From Apiotrichum sp. Y4204 (taxonomy: Eukaryota > Basidiomycota > Tremellomycetes > Trichosporonales > Trichosporonaceae), in assembly GCA_025531455.1 (NCBI GenBank), contig JAMYHL010000008.1:682001-746000 (forward strand): 64,000 nt of DNA. Direction: 5' to 3'. The position numbers and the translations under genes were made by a program. The notes below the pieces were generated by a model. It ran no database searches, was not told the origin of the DNA, and saw only the letters and a program-made list of their open reading frames with translations. Below are positions 21,501 through 34,000 of this stretch, piece after piece (the stretch's first letter is position 1; each line of letters begins with the position of its first letter).

Positions 21501-23104
21501 ATGGGTGCCTGCCATTCCTCTCGCATGGGCCCGAAGTCCAACGGACAGGCAATACAACTGTCGCGGGATATTGACAAATCATTGAGGGACGTAAGTACCG
21601 CTACATCAACATCAACTGCGCAGGAGACGCGCTGACATGGGCTGTAGGATGAGAGGCGTCTGGAGCGAGAGGTTAAGCTTCTCCTCCTGGGAGCCGGAGC
21701 CTCAGGAAAGTCGACGGTCCTCAAGCAGATGCGAATTCTGCACAACCGCCCATTTGCCCCTGATGAGGTCGAAGATTACCGGTGAGTTGGTCAAGCCGTT
21801 ATAAGCCGAGACCTCGCCACCGGGCACGTGGGCTTTCGTCTGATCTGAGATCTGAGACTCACCTCACAGCAAACTCGTCTTCTCCAACATTGTCCTCGGT
21901 ATGCGCTCCATCATCGACGTGATGGATGAAATGCAAATACCCATCGCTCCGGAAAACCGAAAGTATATCGCACTGGTCGATGATGAAGTACCCATCAACA
22001 CAGGGCAGCCATACCCACCAGAGTACCATGTCGCTCTCCAGAGCCTCTGGGATGACCCCGGAGTGCAGGAGTGCTGGGCGCACTCTTACGAGTATTCGCT
22101 GCAGGAAAACATGCCTTAGTGAGTGCGGTGCGCGGTATCAGAGTAAAAGGACGGTTTCGCTCTGAACCGTGGCGTGACTAACTTCAGCTTCTACAGGGAC
22201 CTCGCCCGTCTTTTTGACCCTCAGTACAAGCCAGGGCCAGATGACATTTTGCGTGTGCGTTCCAAGACAACCGGTATCTCGGAGACGCGATTCGAGATTC
22301 ATGACCGCGTGTTCCGGCTGTTTGACGTCGGCGGGCAGCGGAGTGAGCGCCGCAAATGGTGAGCATTCTTTACCCTGTGCAACGCTCGGGGGTCACAAAC
22401 GGTTTCATGAAGTCGAGGCCCTCAAGCCCGTGACCTCGCTGAAGTGCACCGTGCTCAAAATGAACGAGCCCACACTGAACCCACAGGGCATCATGCTTCG
22501 AGAACGTCACATCTGTCATCTTCCTAGCGTCGCTGTCGGATTACAATTCGGGCCTCATCGAGGACCGCAACTCAAACGGCATGGAAGAGGCGCTTCTGTT
22601 ATGGGCCTCCATCGTCAACTCACAATGTCAGTGTGGCATGGAAGGGCATGGCAGCTTCCCCGCTTAGAGTCTACCATCATGACATTGCGTTAGTTAACAC
22701 TCAGGGTTTGTGAAGACGTCCATGATCCTCTTCCTCAACAAGAGCGACCTGCTTAGGGAGAAACTACAGGATCCGCACCAACAACTAAAAGCCTACTTCC
22801 ACACCTACGAAGGGCGGCCAGGAGATTTCCACGACGCGATCGAGTTTTTTAAGCTGGCCTTCCGTAGTGCCAATAAGAATCCATCCAAAGACATCTACGT
22901 TCAGTAAGTTGCTTTACCAATAAAGCAGCAGAACTTTAATCCGAGTTAGAACCTGTGTTGACATACAGTGTCACGACTGCAACAGACAGTGGGCACCTCC
23001 GTGTCGTTATGAATGCCGTTACGGACACGATTGGTGAGCCTGACTTCGCCTTGCAACTACTAACAACAGTCCGAAACTCGCTGCGCGACATGCGTATCCT
23101 TTGA
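21501..23104 (+). CDS. Heterotrimeric G-protein alpha subunit
   Basis: Eight exons: 21501-21590, 21648-21781, 21870-22118, 22188-22358, 22487-22626, 22705-22903, 22969-23033, 23070-23104, giving 360 residues, the normal G-alpha length. The N-terminus MGACHSS carries the Gly2 myristoylation and Cys palmitoylation signature for plasma-membrane anchoring. G1 is GAGASGKST (45-53). Switch I is RVRSKTTG with the catalytic Arg182. Switch II is [13 protein letters not shown] with Gln208. G4 is FLNKSD (271-276) and G5 is TTATD (330-334). The protein would couple a seven-helix receptor to cAMP or MAPK signalling; which fungal G-alpha group it belongs to cannot be decided by eye. Departures from the family are Ala48 for the near-invariant P-loop Glu, WASCFENVT for WIHCFENVT, and TTAT for TCAT. 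The C-terminus SLRDMRIL lacks the pertussis-type Cys. Confidence 0.93.
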
Positions 23105-24397
23105 ACGCACTCCCGTGTCGTAGTGTTTTTTTCGGAAACAGAGACGAATACGTGTGAGACCGCGATCGTCCCTTGTAACAACGTCTCCAAATCCGTCTCT
23201 GCATCCACGTGCCCACCCATGCGCCTCTGTCCATCGCCAAAGACGACCGCACAGCCTGTGGTCAAGCCTGTGTTCCTTCACAAGAAGTACATTTCCCTTG
23301 GGTGAGACAGAGCGTCATCTTCTACCAGCCCATGTCATGTGAGAAGATCAACCAAATATCATACCTCATGTCCGATCATACCTCCATTGTATACAGTACT
23401 GCCCATCGCTAGTGATTAACTATATTTCATGTCGATGCATGTCAGATCAAACGTCAGTAGTAAAGCAGCGAGGTTCTGTCCTGCAGATTATGAGGTTAGC
23501 GTTTAGTGAAGCGTGGATAAGTGTAGGAGCACAACGTTCATCATCGTTGTCGAGCGGTGCACTTTCTCGATTGTGGTTCAGATTGGATGGAGATCCGAGA
23601 TTAGGCCTTGCTCGCCTACGCATTACAAAACTTCAGGTATCGTGACAGTATTTGAATATTTGTAATAGGACCGACGATACGATTAGACTCTCCCTGACTT
23701 GATCTCTTGGCGTTCCTGGCCAGCCTGGCACAATCATTGCTGCGACTAGAGACGTACCCATGCGGCCCCGCGGCCCGCCCCCGAAGCCCGAGGTCGATCA
23801 CAGGTCGTCGTCACGACTCGAGCAGCTATCGTCACGATCAATCCCACTCTTTCTACCACCACTCACTCCCATCGTCACACTCTTTCACGCTCTCTGCCCG
23901 TTTATTTGCCGGAGCACACTCTGTCTGTAAGTTGAGTCCGCCGCTGGCCCTTCGCCCACTCACACAAAGCCACCGCAGACCCGAGGCCACCTAAAGTTCA
24001 CCGCAGCCCGTGCACGTCACTGGGGTTCTCGAGTTGCCCAGCTCAACCCGCAAGCCGTGACACGTCTCTGTGTCTTCCGATCCTCCAGCTCCCAACATTC
24101 CAAACCTGTCGCACAGTTGTCGCATACATACTGATTTTTACGAGCATCCGCCCGCTCTCGTCCCGCCCTCCGCAACCCCGGATATATAGACGCTAGATCT
24201 TCCTTGCCCCGCCTTTCGCACACGTTCATTTCCCGTCCTCGATTCCAACATTATTCCCAACTGAACGACATTCCTCTTCTTGCTTTCCATCTACGACCTC
24301 TTCATCTTCTCGTCAAGTTGATACGTTGACAATATCGTCCTTGCTCTTGCACTCCGCCCACTGAACTCCGACCCACACCTTCAAGATCCCTCGCAAA
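23105..24397. other. Intergenic region G-alpha/EFR3
   Basis: Contains the G-alpha 3' flank and the EFR3 promoter. From about 23800 to 24390 it is CT-rich with short C-runs, typical of a leader. No additional gene is supported. Confidence 0.45.
24182..24188 (+). promoter_or_regulatory. TATA-like element upstream of EFR3
   Basis: ATATATA within GGATATATAGACG, about 215 bases before the EFR3 start codon and followed by a pyrimidine-rich leader. Placement fits a TATA element; no direct evidence of use. Confidence 0.35.
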
Positions 24398-27300
24398 ATG
24401 CCGTGTCTACCGTGTAAACGACTAAATGCCGAGGTAACAGCGCTCAACGACTGCTATCCGCCGAGCAAGGAGCTCGTCAAGGCCGCACCAGAGTACCAGC
24501 CGCTCTCGCAGGACCTCGGCAAGCTCACGTACATCGCCACGAATAAGCCGAGCAGCCTTGCTAAGATTGGCGACGAGCTCGAGAAGCGCGTTATCAAGGA
24601 AGCCAGGGGCAGTTCGGGGGGATATCCTAAGAGCAGGGCGTGAGTATCTCTTGCCCGACTTACTGTGACGGGGGAAGATGGTATGCCCTTCACGTCGTGT
24701 TGTGAGCATGACCGCTGTGAGCATGACCGCTCTCGATGATCCGTCTTTCCTTCATGTCGCCCCATCAGTTTCAAACCCGTTTCTGAGCCTGATCGCGCCC
24801 CATGATGAGGCGATGCTTTCTTGCCGTTTCGTCAACTTGGTGCCTTGATTTAACTAACTCCAGCTCGCTTCTCATCTCGCTCCGCGTCCTCCACCGTCTT
24901 CTTACGGAATGCAAACGCGACATCGGTCTATTTGCCCGACAGACGATGCGTATTATCTCCACGGCGCTGGACGTCCGTGTGTATCAAAAGAACGACACAG
25001 ATCTGGAAGTAGCATCGCGCGCCGCCGCGTGCTTTGCCGCGTTCGCCACCTTTACCGATGGCGGCGGAATCGGTGTCGACGAAGGATTGACCAACTCTTA
25101 TCTTGGCGTTCTCGGCAAGTTTGCGAACCTGGCCTGCTGTACGCCCCAGACCGAGAAGGTTGACGCCGAGGAGCAAAGTCGCGCCCGCCTGATTGGTCTT
25201 TCTGCGCTGAGCGCTACTGCTGGGTCGGACGCGGTGTTCTCGGCATCTGTCGAGTTTCCTCGCCAAGTGAAGATTATTGTGCCAGCCCTGTTGAAGATCA
25301 TTCATCCCGCACCGTTTGAGGATTTGAAGGAGCTCGCAGCGAAGGCCAAACCGGGTTCCACTGTCGCTTTTTTCTCCGAGTTCCAGGCCCGCCGGTCATT
25401 GAGCACGCGTCGACTCCCATCGCTTCACGAGCACGTCCCAGGAGAGAAGGGCCCGTCGACTGGCGACGTCACATCGGCGGCGTTCACCTGTCTCTACAAC
25501 CTGGTGTCCGAGTGCCAAAGTAACCAGGCCGAGAAGGTGCTTGGCGTGCTTTTCGCGTACTTGGACCAGTATGGATGGTCGGATGTGGAGCGTGACTGCT
25601 GGCTTGCGGAGCAGCTCACTGCTGCCCTCCCTCTTCAGTCTCGGTCGATTGTTCCAACCACGCTCGTCGACATGCTCCTCGATCTCCCAGACGATGTTCC
25701 CCCGACGGTCAAGCACTTGGCCATCGTATCCATGGTCACTACTGTCTTGTCGTCGTCGGTATCCCTCGTTGGCCTTGGCGTTACCGATATCCTTGCGCAG
25801 CTTATTGCCGTTATCACGCGTCGCGTGTCTGTTAACCCTCTTGACGAGCTCCTTCCGGCGCTCGTCAAATGTGTATCGTCCCTTGGAACGCACATTTACT
25901 ACGCCGACCAAATTAACGATATTGTGGAGGAAATCACAACACAGATGGCGATGATCCCAACCACCGACCCGGCGCGCCAGGATATTCTCCGCGTCCTCAT
26001 TCACGGCATGATGGGTGTTATGTCGGCTGCCGATCTTGGTGACGAGGCGGAAGCTCGCGCATCGGAGATGCGGGCGGTGTCGCCATCTACTGACAAAGGA
26101 GAGCGAGTCGACAAGGGCAAGTCGCCGCAACTCGAATCTCCGGCAGTTGAGATTCCCCGCCGCGACCTGGGAAGGCGAAACCCTATCGCTCCCGAGGTGT
26201 GGCAGGAGACGCTGCCACTTCTCTGCGAAAGCACGTTTGCGGTTCGTGCCGCGTACGTCCGCGCCCTGCTGTTCTATCTTGAGACGGAAATGCCCCGTGA
26301 TCGCCGTCCTCGCCCTGATGAGCCCAACATTGTGCGCTTCTGCAATGCCCTTAACGCTGCGGTGTACACTCTGGCCATGAGCTCTTGCCTTGGGGTTGGT
26401 GATCCTATCTCAAGTTTGCCACACACTCCAGGAGACGGCACACCGCCAACCGCCCAGCCTGACAACTGCGTGGCAACGCCCGAGTCCATGAATGACTCCA
26501 AACCGGGCGTGACGTTCACAGTGTCCGAGCCGACACCGAGGGAAACACCTGCCGGCAGTGTGTCGAACCACCCCAAACCTGCTTGGCCAGGCACCTTTAA
26601 CCCTGGGGCGAATGGAACTGTTACGCCGCGCTCAGGGGGGAATAGCGGTGCACCTAGCGGTGCTGCTACACCCAAGCGGCCGGTCCGCCATGGCCGCCGC
26701 GTGTCGCTCCCCATCAACCGCTTGAACAGTGCCACGGAGTTGACCCAGTTTGACAATGTCGCCACACCGTTCGACTATGCGTTCATTCTTAGGATCCTCG
26801 GCGAGGTGCACAAGACTGTTCCCGTCGCTGCTCTCACGACTGGCGCGCCCATGCTTCTTGCCTTGGATGCCGACGCGGGCAGTGAACTGCAACGTTCAGC
26901 ATGGAACGCTGCCAACCCTGGCGCATGGGTGCTGGAGCGCAAACGTGCGTGCCGCGAGACTGTGGCCATCGTCTGGCGTCGTATAGCAGCTGGATGGGGA
27001 GTTCAACCTGTTGTGGATCTCGCCGACCAGGCCATCAACTCGCTTCCCGAGCCCTTCGTCGTTCCCGAGTTCTACCTTCACGAGTTTGAAGTGCTCAGGC
27101 CGGACGAGCCAAACAGCTTTGTGCGCGATCCTACCGAGGGCGAGAGCGCTGCGGCCAGCCGCCCTCTGCTCAACCCTGCTGTGATCGTTCAGTCGTTTGC
27201 CAACTACCCCGAAGTACAGCGTGCGAGTGCGCTTAGTGAGCCCGAGCTCGAGAGGCGCTTGGCTGCCAGGTGGACTGCTGAGGGTGCCATTCGCGAGTGT

Positions 27301-27653
27301 AAGTTGCTGCATCATAATGTCCGTAGCTTCGGAGGTTCCTGACAGATCCAGCCTTCGAGCGTTTCACTTCGCCCTCGCCTCCGCCCGACTCGTCGACCGC
27401 AGCCGCAGCTGCGACGCTCATGGCCATTCCGAATGGGTCATACCAGTCCATCGGGCGCCCGATGTCGCGTGCCGTCGATGTCACCGACCTGCGCGATGCG
27501 CTCGGCGCAGGCGGGGGCGGGACGGGCTCGGCTTCCCAGAGCGTCGTGAGCAGCCTGCACTCGACAAGCCCGACAAACGAGAAGAAGACCAAGGTGCGCC
27601 CCGACGCCAGTGAGGTCCTCAAGGAGATCTTTAAGGACAAGAAGCGCGTCTAG
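24398..27653 (+). CDS. EFR3: EFR3, plasma-membrane scaffold for the PI4-kinase Stt4 complex
   Basis: Three exons: 24398-24639, 24864-27298, 27346-27653, giving 994 residues. EFR3 anchors the phosphatidylinositol 4-kinase III-alpha complex (Stt4 with Ypp1/TTC7) to the plasma membrane. The start MPCLPCKRLNAEV has the N-terminal Cys cluster and basic residues that serve as palmitoylation and membrane anchor. CYPPSKELVKAAPEYQPLSQDLGKLTY follows as family-typical blocks. After intron 1 come helical ARM/HEAT-like repeats (SLRVLHRLLTECK, IGLFARQTMRIISTALD). Residues about 530-650 are a Pro/Ser/Thr-rich linker with several TP sites, possibly phosphoregulated. The C-terminus ends in KVRPDASEVLKEIFKDKKRV. 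Intron 1 is 224 nt and contains a 15-bp tandem duplication. Both splice junctions are in phase; the total is exactly 995 codons with the stop. Confidence 0.92.
24701..24730. repeat. 15-bp tandem duplication in EFR3 intron 1
   Basis: The unit TGTGAGCATGACCGC occurs twice head to tail at 24701-24715 and 24716-24730, wholly within the intron. Confidence 0.9.
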
Positions 27654-28346
27654 AGTAGTGGACCAGCGGATTGGTCAACCCACAGTTCCCTGCCATCACT
27701 TTCCTCAATACTTCTCGCCTTGCCTCGGAGCAGCTTTGACTGCTGAGCTTGTTCTACACCATACAGTATATCTACACTACTCACTACCTTGTGACCTCAC
27801 CATCTGTTGCGTGGTGGGCCCATCACCCTTCCCACCCTCATCCACCATGTGTCACGGACCCTCGGCCCGGTCGGCTCTGAGATGGCTGGTTCCTATATAC
27901 CCACGTGGTTTTCATGCTCGCCGGGCCACCACAACACCATGTTAATCTCGTCAGTCAACTGCTTTTCTCCTGCATCAACAATACCCAGTATGCGATCGTT
28001 GTTTGTTAGCAGTATCGTGCAGCATCAAATTGGATATGAGGCTCGTGACATAACATGCGGATGCTACCTGCAATATGGCACAAGACTGGGGAGAAGACAA
28101 TGCGGGGTAATGAGAAATGAAAACGAGGCAATGGACATGTTGTGTGGGTGAAAACAGGTATACCAAACCCCATTTAGGGCGACTTCTGAGACTCTTGACG
28201 CTGACAATGATGACACGATGATCGCCCCTATTCGGTGGGCGCAGGTCGTGTTGTGTGTGCCGTGTGATGGACCAAAAGGGAGGGAACGCAATTATCAACA
28301 AGGTTGGGACATGGTTAATACAGCAGGGATGCCTTAATCTGCAACG
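27654..28346. other. Convergent 3' intergenic region
   Basis: Lies between the EFR3 and cyclin stop codons; probably the 3' UTRs of both. No gene is supported. Confidence 0.5.
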
Positions 28347-30064
28347 TCAGTTACAGTCCATCACGGTTCGTTCGTTGCACGTACCCCTGGGCCAAGTGGC
28401 GGCGGCGTGGTTGAAGGCCCAGTCGCAAGCAAATGTCGATGCGCGGAGGAACTTCTTGTTCGAGTACTTCTTGTACACATACACCTTCTCAAACCCGGGC
28501 TCGACCAGGCGCTCGCACAGGAGCACGGCGGCCGGGATGAGCTGAGCTTCGGTGTAATTCGAGTAGAAGACGAAGGCGTCGTTCCAATCCCCACCGAGCA
28601 TGCGACGGGAAACGTACATGCCGACTGCGGCGATCATACTCGGCTTGCAGCGAATGAAGCGATGGTCGAGAAGGGTAACCTCCATGAGGAATTTTGAGAG
28701 AGTACGAGTCTGGATGTCGTAGTCGTCGGCCTTTGAGATGCGGCGGACCCACGAGTAAGGTGAGCAGTAGGACGAGATGGAGAAGTCCAGGGTCTGGAGG
28801 ATGATGCGCTCGCCCTTAAGGATCTCCTCCTTGGTGTAACCGCCCTCGGTCATGTACACGAGCTCATCAATGCTGGGAGCGAGGATCTCCTCATACTTGG
28901 CAGCAATAAAGATGGCCGTGACACCGACGAGCTGGAGCTTGTTGAGTGAGACGACGCGAACCGAGAGGAAACGGTCGATCAGATTCACTGCAATCCACAG
29001 AGTCTCGGGAATCATGTGGTAGCGGACGTGTACCTGAAGGAGCCAGTCGATCAGGGTTGTGCGCATGGTCCTGACAGTGTCAGCAGACTTTGGCTAGCTA
29101 AACTTACCATTCGACCTCAGTCTGGAACTCCATGTAGTCGGGGTTGGGCATGCAAGTCAACTGATGGGTGTAAGCAGCTGGCAATAGATGTAAGCGAAAG
29201 GACGTACTGAAAGCTCCTCCATGTGAGCGAAGATGTCATCGGCGTACTCGGCAACCATCGAGGTGTCGAGCTCGTCGACCTCGTCGACGAAGTTGTTACG
29301 AATAGCGTCAAGCTCCATCTGGCAGCGGTACTCCTCCTCGGGGCTCATGCGAAGCCAGTCGTCGTCGCTCTCCTCTGCCTCCTCCTCGTCAAACTCGCCT
29401 TCACTTCCCTCGATACCCTGCTCGCCAATCATTCCCTCAAAGTCGACCTGGACAGCCGCACCGACGCGATCAACGTCCATCTCCTCCATGGCATCCTCGA
29501 CATGGTCGGCAATGACCTGAACAGGAGCCACCGGCTCCTGGACAGCGGGGGCGGGAGCTGTACGGCGCTGGGGGACACGAGCAATTGGGCGGTCCTGAAC
29601 AGCGTTGGCACCACGAGTGGCTAACGGCTGGCGAGCCTTGGCTACTTGGATGTCAGCGCTTGATACGTGGCGGACGTTTGCTTGCATGTTACTCACCAGG
29701 CTTCTTGGTCTCAACTACTGTGTCCTCCTGTGACCCTGTCAGCACATGCCTCTAAACATACACAAGCGGCGCGGTGCAAACATCCGACTCAAAACGCACC
29801 CGGATGTTGGTAACAGCGCCCAGGACGTTACGCTCGCGCTTCACGCCAACCTTGACGCCCTCCGTTGGCCTTGTGGTCTTGACGGTACCGTTGACAATTG
29901 TAGCCTTCGCGGCGGTGCGGCTTGTTCCAGCCTGACTACGGACGGGAGCGGCATTCTCGTCATTGGCTCGAGTAGAGCGAGTAGCGGTGCGGCGACTGGG
30001 CTGTGAGGTGTTAGCAATCATTGTTACAGTGTTCTGTATGGATTGCTGCACGTACGCGGTTCAT
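28347..30064 (-). CDS. G2/mitotic B-type cyclin
   Basis: Six exons: 30064-30056 (9 nt, Met-Asn-Arg only), 30000-29800, 29727-29697 (31 nt), 29641-29208, 29160-29108, 29070-28347, giving 483 residues. It would activate Cdk1 at G2/M. A canonical destruction box RNVLGAVTN lies at residues 60-68 after a basic N-terminus (TRSTRANDEN), predicting APC/C-dependent degradation. The middle (about 110-200) is acidic. The cyclin box starts at PDYMEFQTEVEW and is completed by MRTTLIDWLLQVH. LIDRFLSVR, LQLVGVTAIFIAAKYEEI and ILQTLDFSISSYCSPYSWVRRISKADDYD follow in the usual order, and the second cyclin fold runs to the end. All five introns (37-72 nt) keep the frame. Homology is to the Clb1/2 / Cdc13 class; the exact orthologue is not resolved. 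Confidence 0.93.
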
Positions 30065-30887
30065 GGTGGATGAAGTGAAGGATGAAAGGAAGGGTGGATG
30101 GATGTTTGGCGATTAATGGAAAAGTGTACTTGGTAGTTGAGGATGTTTGGTGAATGTTTGTAGCCGGGCTAGTGCGAGGGATGGTCGCAGCCTATGACCA
30201 CTTCGATGTCAACCAGACAGCTCTTGAGGATGGTGACGAGAGGCGACAGTGTCACGGTGACAAGAAGATGAGTGTTTGGGAGAGGTTGAGAGAGGAAGAG
30301 AGAGAAGTAGAGTGAGAGAAAGAGGATATGTAACAGCGACTAGCACTACAGAGTGTTTGTTGGTTGGTTTGGTGTTGTGTTTGGAGAGAGGAAGCAAGGA
30401 AGGAAGACAGCAAACTTGAACTCGGGTTCAGTGTTTGGTGATTCCAGTTGTGCCCTAAGGGAGTGGCGCACCGGTGCGACGCAAACTGGACGACGGGAGC
30501 TGAGAGCTGCGAATGCACGAGTTGCGGTCACCAGATCGGCTGGCCTGGTCGTGTTCAACGCCGTTTTGCGAGATTGCGCGGAGAGGAGAAGGAAGCGGTG
30601 ACAACAAGATGACAACCCGTTGTTGATGCGCTAGAGCGAAGGAGACGGAAAGAGAGGTATGGAGAGACAGAGGGAGGTATGGAAGAGGATGAGGAAGATG
30701 ATGTAGTGAACAAGGAAGGGATAAGGGAATCAACAATCTTGAGCAACCAACCGGGAAAGGGAAGTTGCGGAGATGAGGGGTTGTTGATGATGGGATGGGA
30801 TGGGACGGTTGATGGATCGAGTGATTGATGATGGTTTTTGGGCGTTGTTTGGAGGAATGGGGCACAGCGAATATTGGCCTGAGTTGG

Positions 30888-30907
30888 GATGATGGATGGA
30901 TGGATGA
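30888..30907. repeat. GATG/GGAT microsatellite
   Basis: Four to five tandem copies of a GATG unit within a wider GATGG-rich stretch (30780-30910) upstream of the cyclin gene. Confidence 0.8.
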
Positions 30908-31030
30908 GGAATGGTAGAGCTCGCGCGGGGGCTGCACTCTGGTACTGTAAAGTTTGGCTTGGGAGAGAGAGAGGGGAGGGAAGGCAGGCGGAGCAGGGAA
31001 AGGAGGGAAGACCGAATGCAATGTTTGGTC

Positions 31031-31080
31031 CGTGGTACCGTGGTACCGTGTACCGTGTGTGTGTGTTGTGTGTGTGTCTG
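31031..31080. repeat. GT-rich simple repeat
   Basis: CGTGGTACCGTGGTACCGTG-type short duplications run into GTGTGTGT tracts; potentially Z-DNA-forming. Confidence 0.8.
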
Positions 31081-34000
31081 GGCTATGTTGTGTGTGTCGC
31101 CGTGTTTATTGCCCGTGTTGGTTGACAAGCCAAGCCGCCGTAACTCTCTCTAACCACCTCGCCTATGACGAAATACATGCATCTCTATACATTTGCTGGA
31201 CAACTGGAATGGCTGTGTATTCCCTACTGTACTGCATGCATGCACTGCAGAGGCGCAGAGGACGATGTATGGTGCACGCCGCTGTTTGGTGCTCCTGCAT
31301 TGCTGCACGCTGCCGCGCGATCCAGAACGATGTTGGCACTGTCATTTTGGACCAACCCCCCGCCAGCCAGCCGTCACAATCCAGGGACAAGATGTTTGTC
31401 CAGGGTCTATTTGGCGTTGGCTGAAAGGGTTTCGGTCCTTATACAGAAAGCAGAGCCCAGGAGAGGCAAGACGCGCCAGGACACAAGGCAACCGCGCGCG
31501 TGCAAGCCTGAGCCTGCTTTTGCCTGGTTGTGATGCATTCTGGCCATGTTGGTCATGTTTGGACTGTTTGGCTTGTTCCATCGGATGGGTAACCCAGGGA
31601 TACAGCGGCCGAACAGTGGCCGGACGGGGGTGGGGTGGTGCTTCTGAGTGGTAGGTCGGTCGGGGTCGGTGGTCTTGTCTGCGAGCACTTGCTCCCCACC
31701 AACGGCGGCCCTTGGTCAGATGTCTCCAAGCAGCAAGCAGCCTGTTCCGCGCACTCCGCACGCCAGTCTGCACCGGGGTCTCTTACAGGACTTCGGCCCT
31801 CGGGTCACGTATACCTGCATGCAGGCTGCCGGTCTCTGGTGCGGGATCGACAAATACAATTTTACAAGGCACGACACACAACACCCGCCCTTCCTCTATT
31901 TATCCGCGCTGTGCAGTCCAGCCCTTCCCTCAAATCCGCAAGTCGCAAGCCCATGCCCATCCACCACCGACAGCCATTGCATGCCTCCCATTGTCAACAG
32001 ACTCCCGGAGACCCGGGTGCCATAAGCCTGATTGATCTACGTGCCGCGCTGCAAGTCTGCGGGCGCGTGAGCCCAAAGCTATGGCGCTCTGGAGGATATT
32101 GTTGTGTTTGTGTTGTGTCGATGTTGATGCTGTCACCCGTCCCAAGCCATCAAGCCATCCAGGGTCAGAATGCACTTTGGCTGCCCAACGAGAAAAGCGC
32201 CTCCGAAAGGGTTCCATAATAAATCAGGCGCGCATGCCGTAGCCTAAAAAAGAAGGCATAAACAAACCCAAACACTGGGGACTTATATGAGCCTCCCCGA
32301 TTCTATGGCGATTTCGCCGATGTCACCTAACATGCAAGAGGCAAACTAAACAAAAGTGCACACTGGCGATCCATGAATTGACATATATCTTCAACATTGC
32401 TCTTCCCTGCATGCTTTGCAGAACGATTGCAGCCGCGACGGCAGTTCCGTAGTATCACGCATTGCGCTCGTTGACGCCAACCGAAGCGTCAATGAACGAT
32501 TCGTCCGTTCAGGGAATCTGCCAGGCCCCCAACAGCCCAGTCGTGGTCAAGGCTCAATGATCACTGACTTCGTTTGCTCAGTAACCAGAGCTGTACTAAG
32601 CATGTGACACAGTGCACAGTACTGTAGACAGCTACAGGTTACCTAAGCCATCCTCCTGTGCGATCTGGGACGCTGCTTTGAAGGTGGCAGGCGCCGAGCT
32701 TCCATTCCAGTGGTCTATCGGGAAGTCAGGAAACGCGATCGCATCACATTCTCTGTCCGGGCTACGTCGCTGGAATTGGAACGATTCCACTGATCCACTG
32801 ATCACTGATCCTTTCGTCGGACTAACTTTAGCACTGACATCCGGACAGCTGACCGCCGACAGCTCTGATTTTTCAATACCAGATGTGATATCTGCCAACA
32901 ACCATGTGAACGAGGGTGTTCGAAGTTGCCCGGATATTCTCTCTGAAAAGGGGCGGGGCGATCACCAGATTGATGGTGCCCTGTGCCCCAGCGCTAGCAT
33001 ACTAGTGCGATTCAGTGGCCACCCGTCTCCGGCATCTCCGACCCCGGTCTCAATAGCTCAATAGTGAATGATGAATGTATGAACGTATATGAACAATGGT
33101 TGCGACACAACACTACACGGGCACTCGTCATGCAACTCGGCCAGCCTGTACACATGTCAGGGCTGCAGGGGTCAGCGCGCCGCCCACCGCAGATCCGAGT
33201 TGAGTCCGAGCTGAGACCTGTGGGGTGGGGTCGGACCGCGGAGTTTTGGACTCCGACCTTGGGCCGAACTCATCACCGGTCTCCTTATAGAGGTGAAGCC
33301 ACGGAACCTTTGGACTTGATATCTGTCCACCTCCACAGTGGCCACAATATGGATCTTCCGATGGCACTGACTGCTCGTTCTGGAGGTCCGGGCGATCAGA
33401 TGATCTGCGAGAGCCTCGTGATAAGTGAGATGTTTAGCCTATTCCACTCCAGGCGTTTGAGGTCTGTCACAGACCTTCGATGACAAGCGGCATGAGATAG
33501 GTAGTATGAAGGACATCCTAACCTCTCCGGTACAGACGGTTCATGTCAAGCGACAAACTATTTTGTGGGACTTGTAGTGCCTACAGCGACGCGACGGACA
33601 GTCACCAGTCTGGCCCGGATCGCGCGTCACGTAGCGAGATTCCAACTGATCAACTGGTCGACTGACGCTGGCAAAGGTCTGACATAACAGATGGCTCTGA
33701 GTGGGATGAGTCGTGACTGAAGGACTTGAGCATGGTCTCCTGAAGTTCCGTCTCGCCGATGTCACAGAATCAGATGCAACATAGCTATTTGAAACGCTGA
33801 CCTCGCTCTTACGACAAGCACATATCTGGACTTTGATGCTCCAATATGCCCGTTAAACTTCGCACGGCTTTGCGACAGCCCAGCCGTCACCGACGTCGTC
33901 ATGCGCGCTGTAACGTCTTCGTGACGCCACCCACAGTCGTCGCGTTACATATTGTGCCACACTCAAGTAACAGCCCTGCGACCGATCGTGTTACTGGAGT

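Noticed and set aside
31635..32219. 194-codon open frame in the gene-free interval
   Set aside because: No domain, and alternative frames over the same stretch are similarly open.
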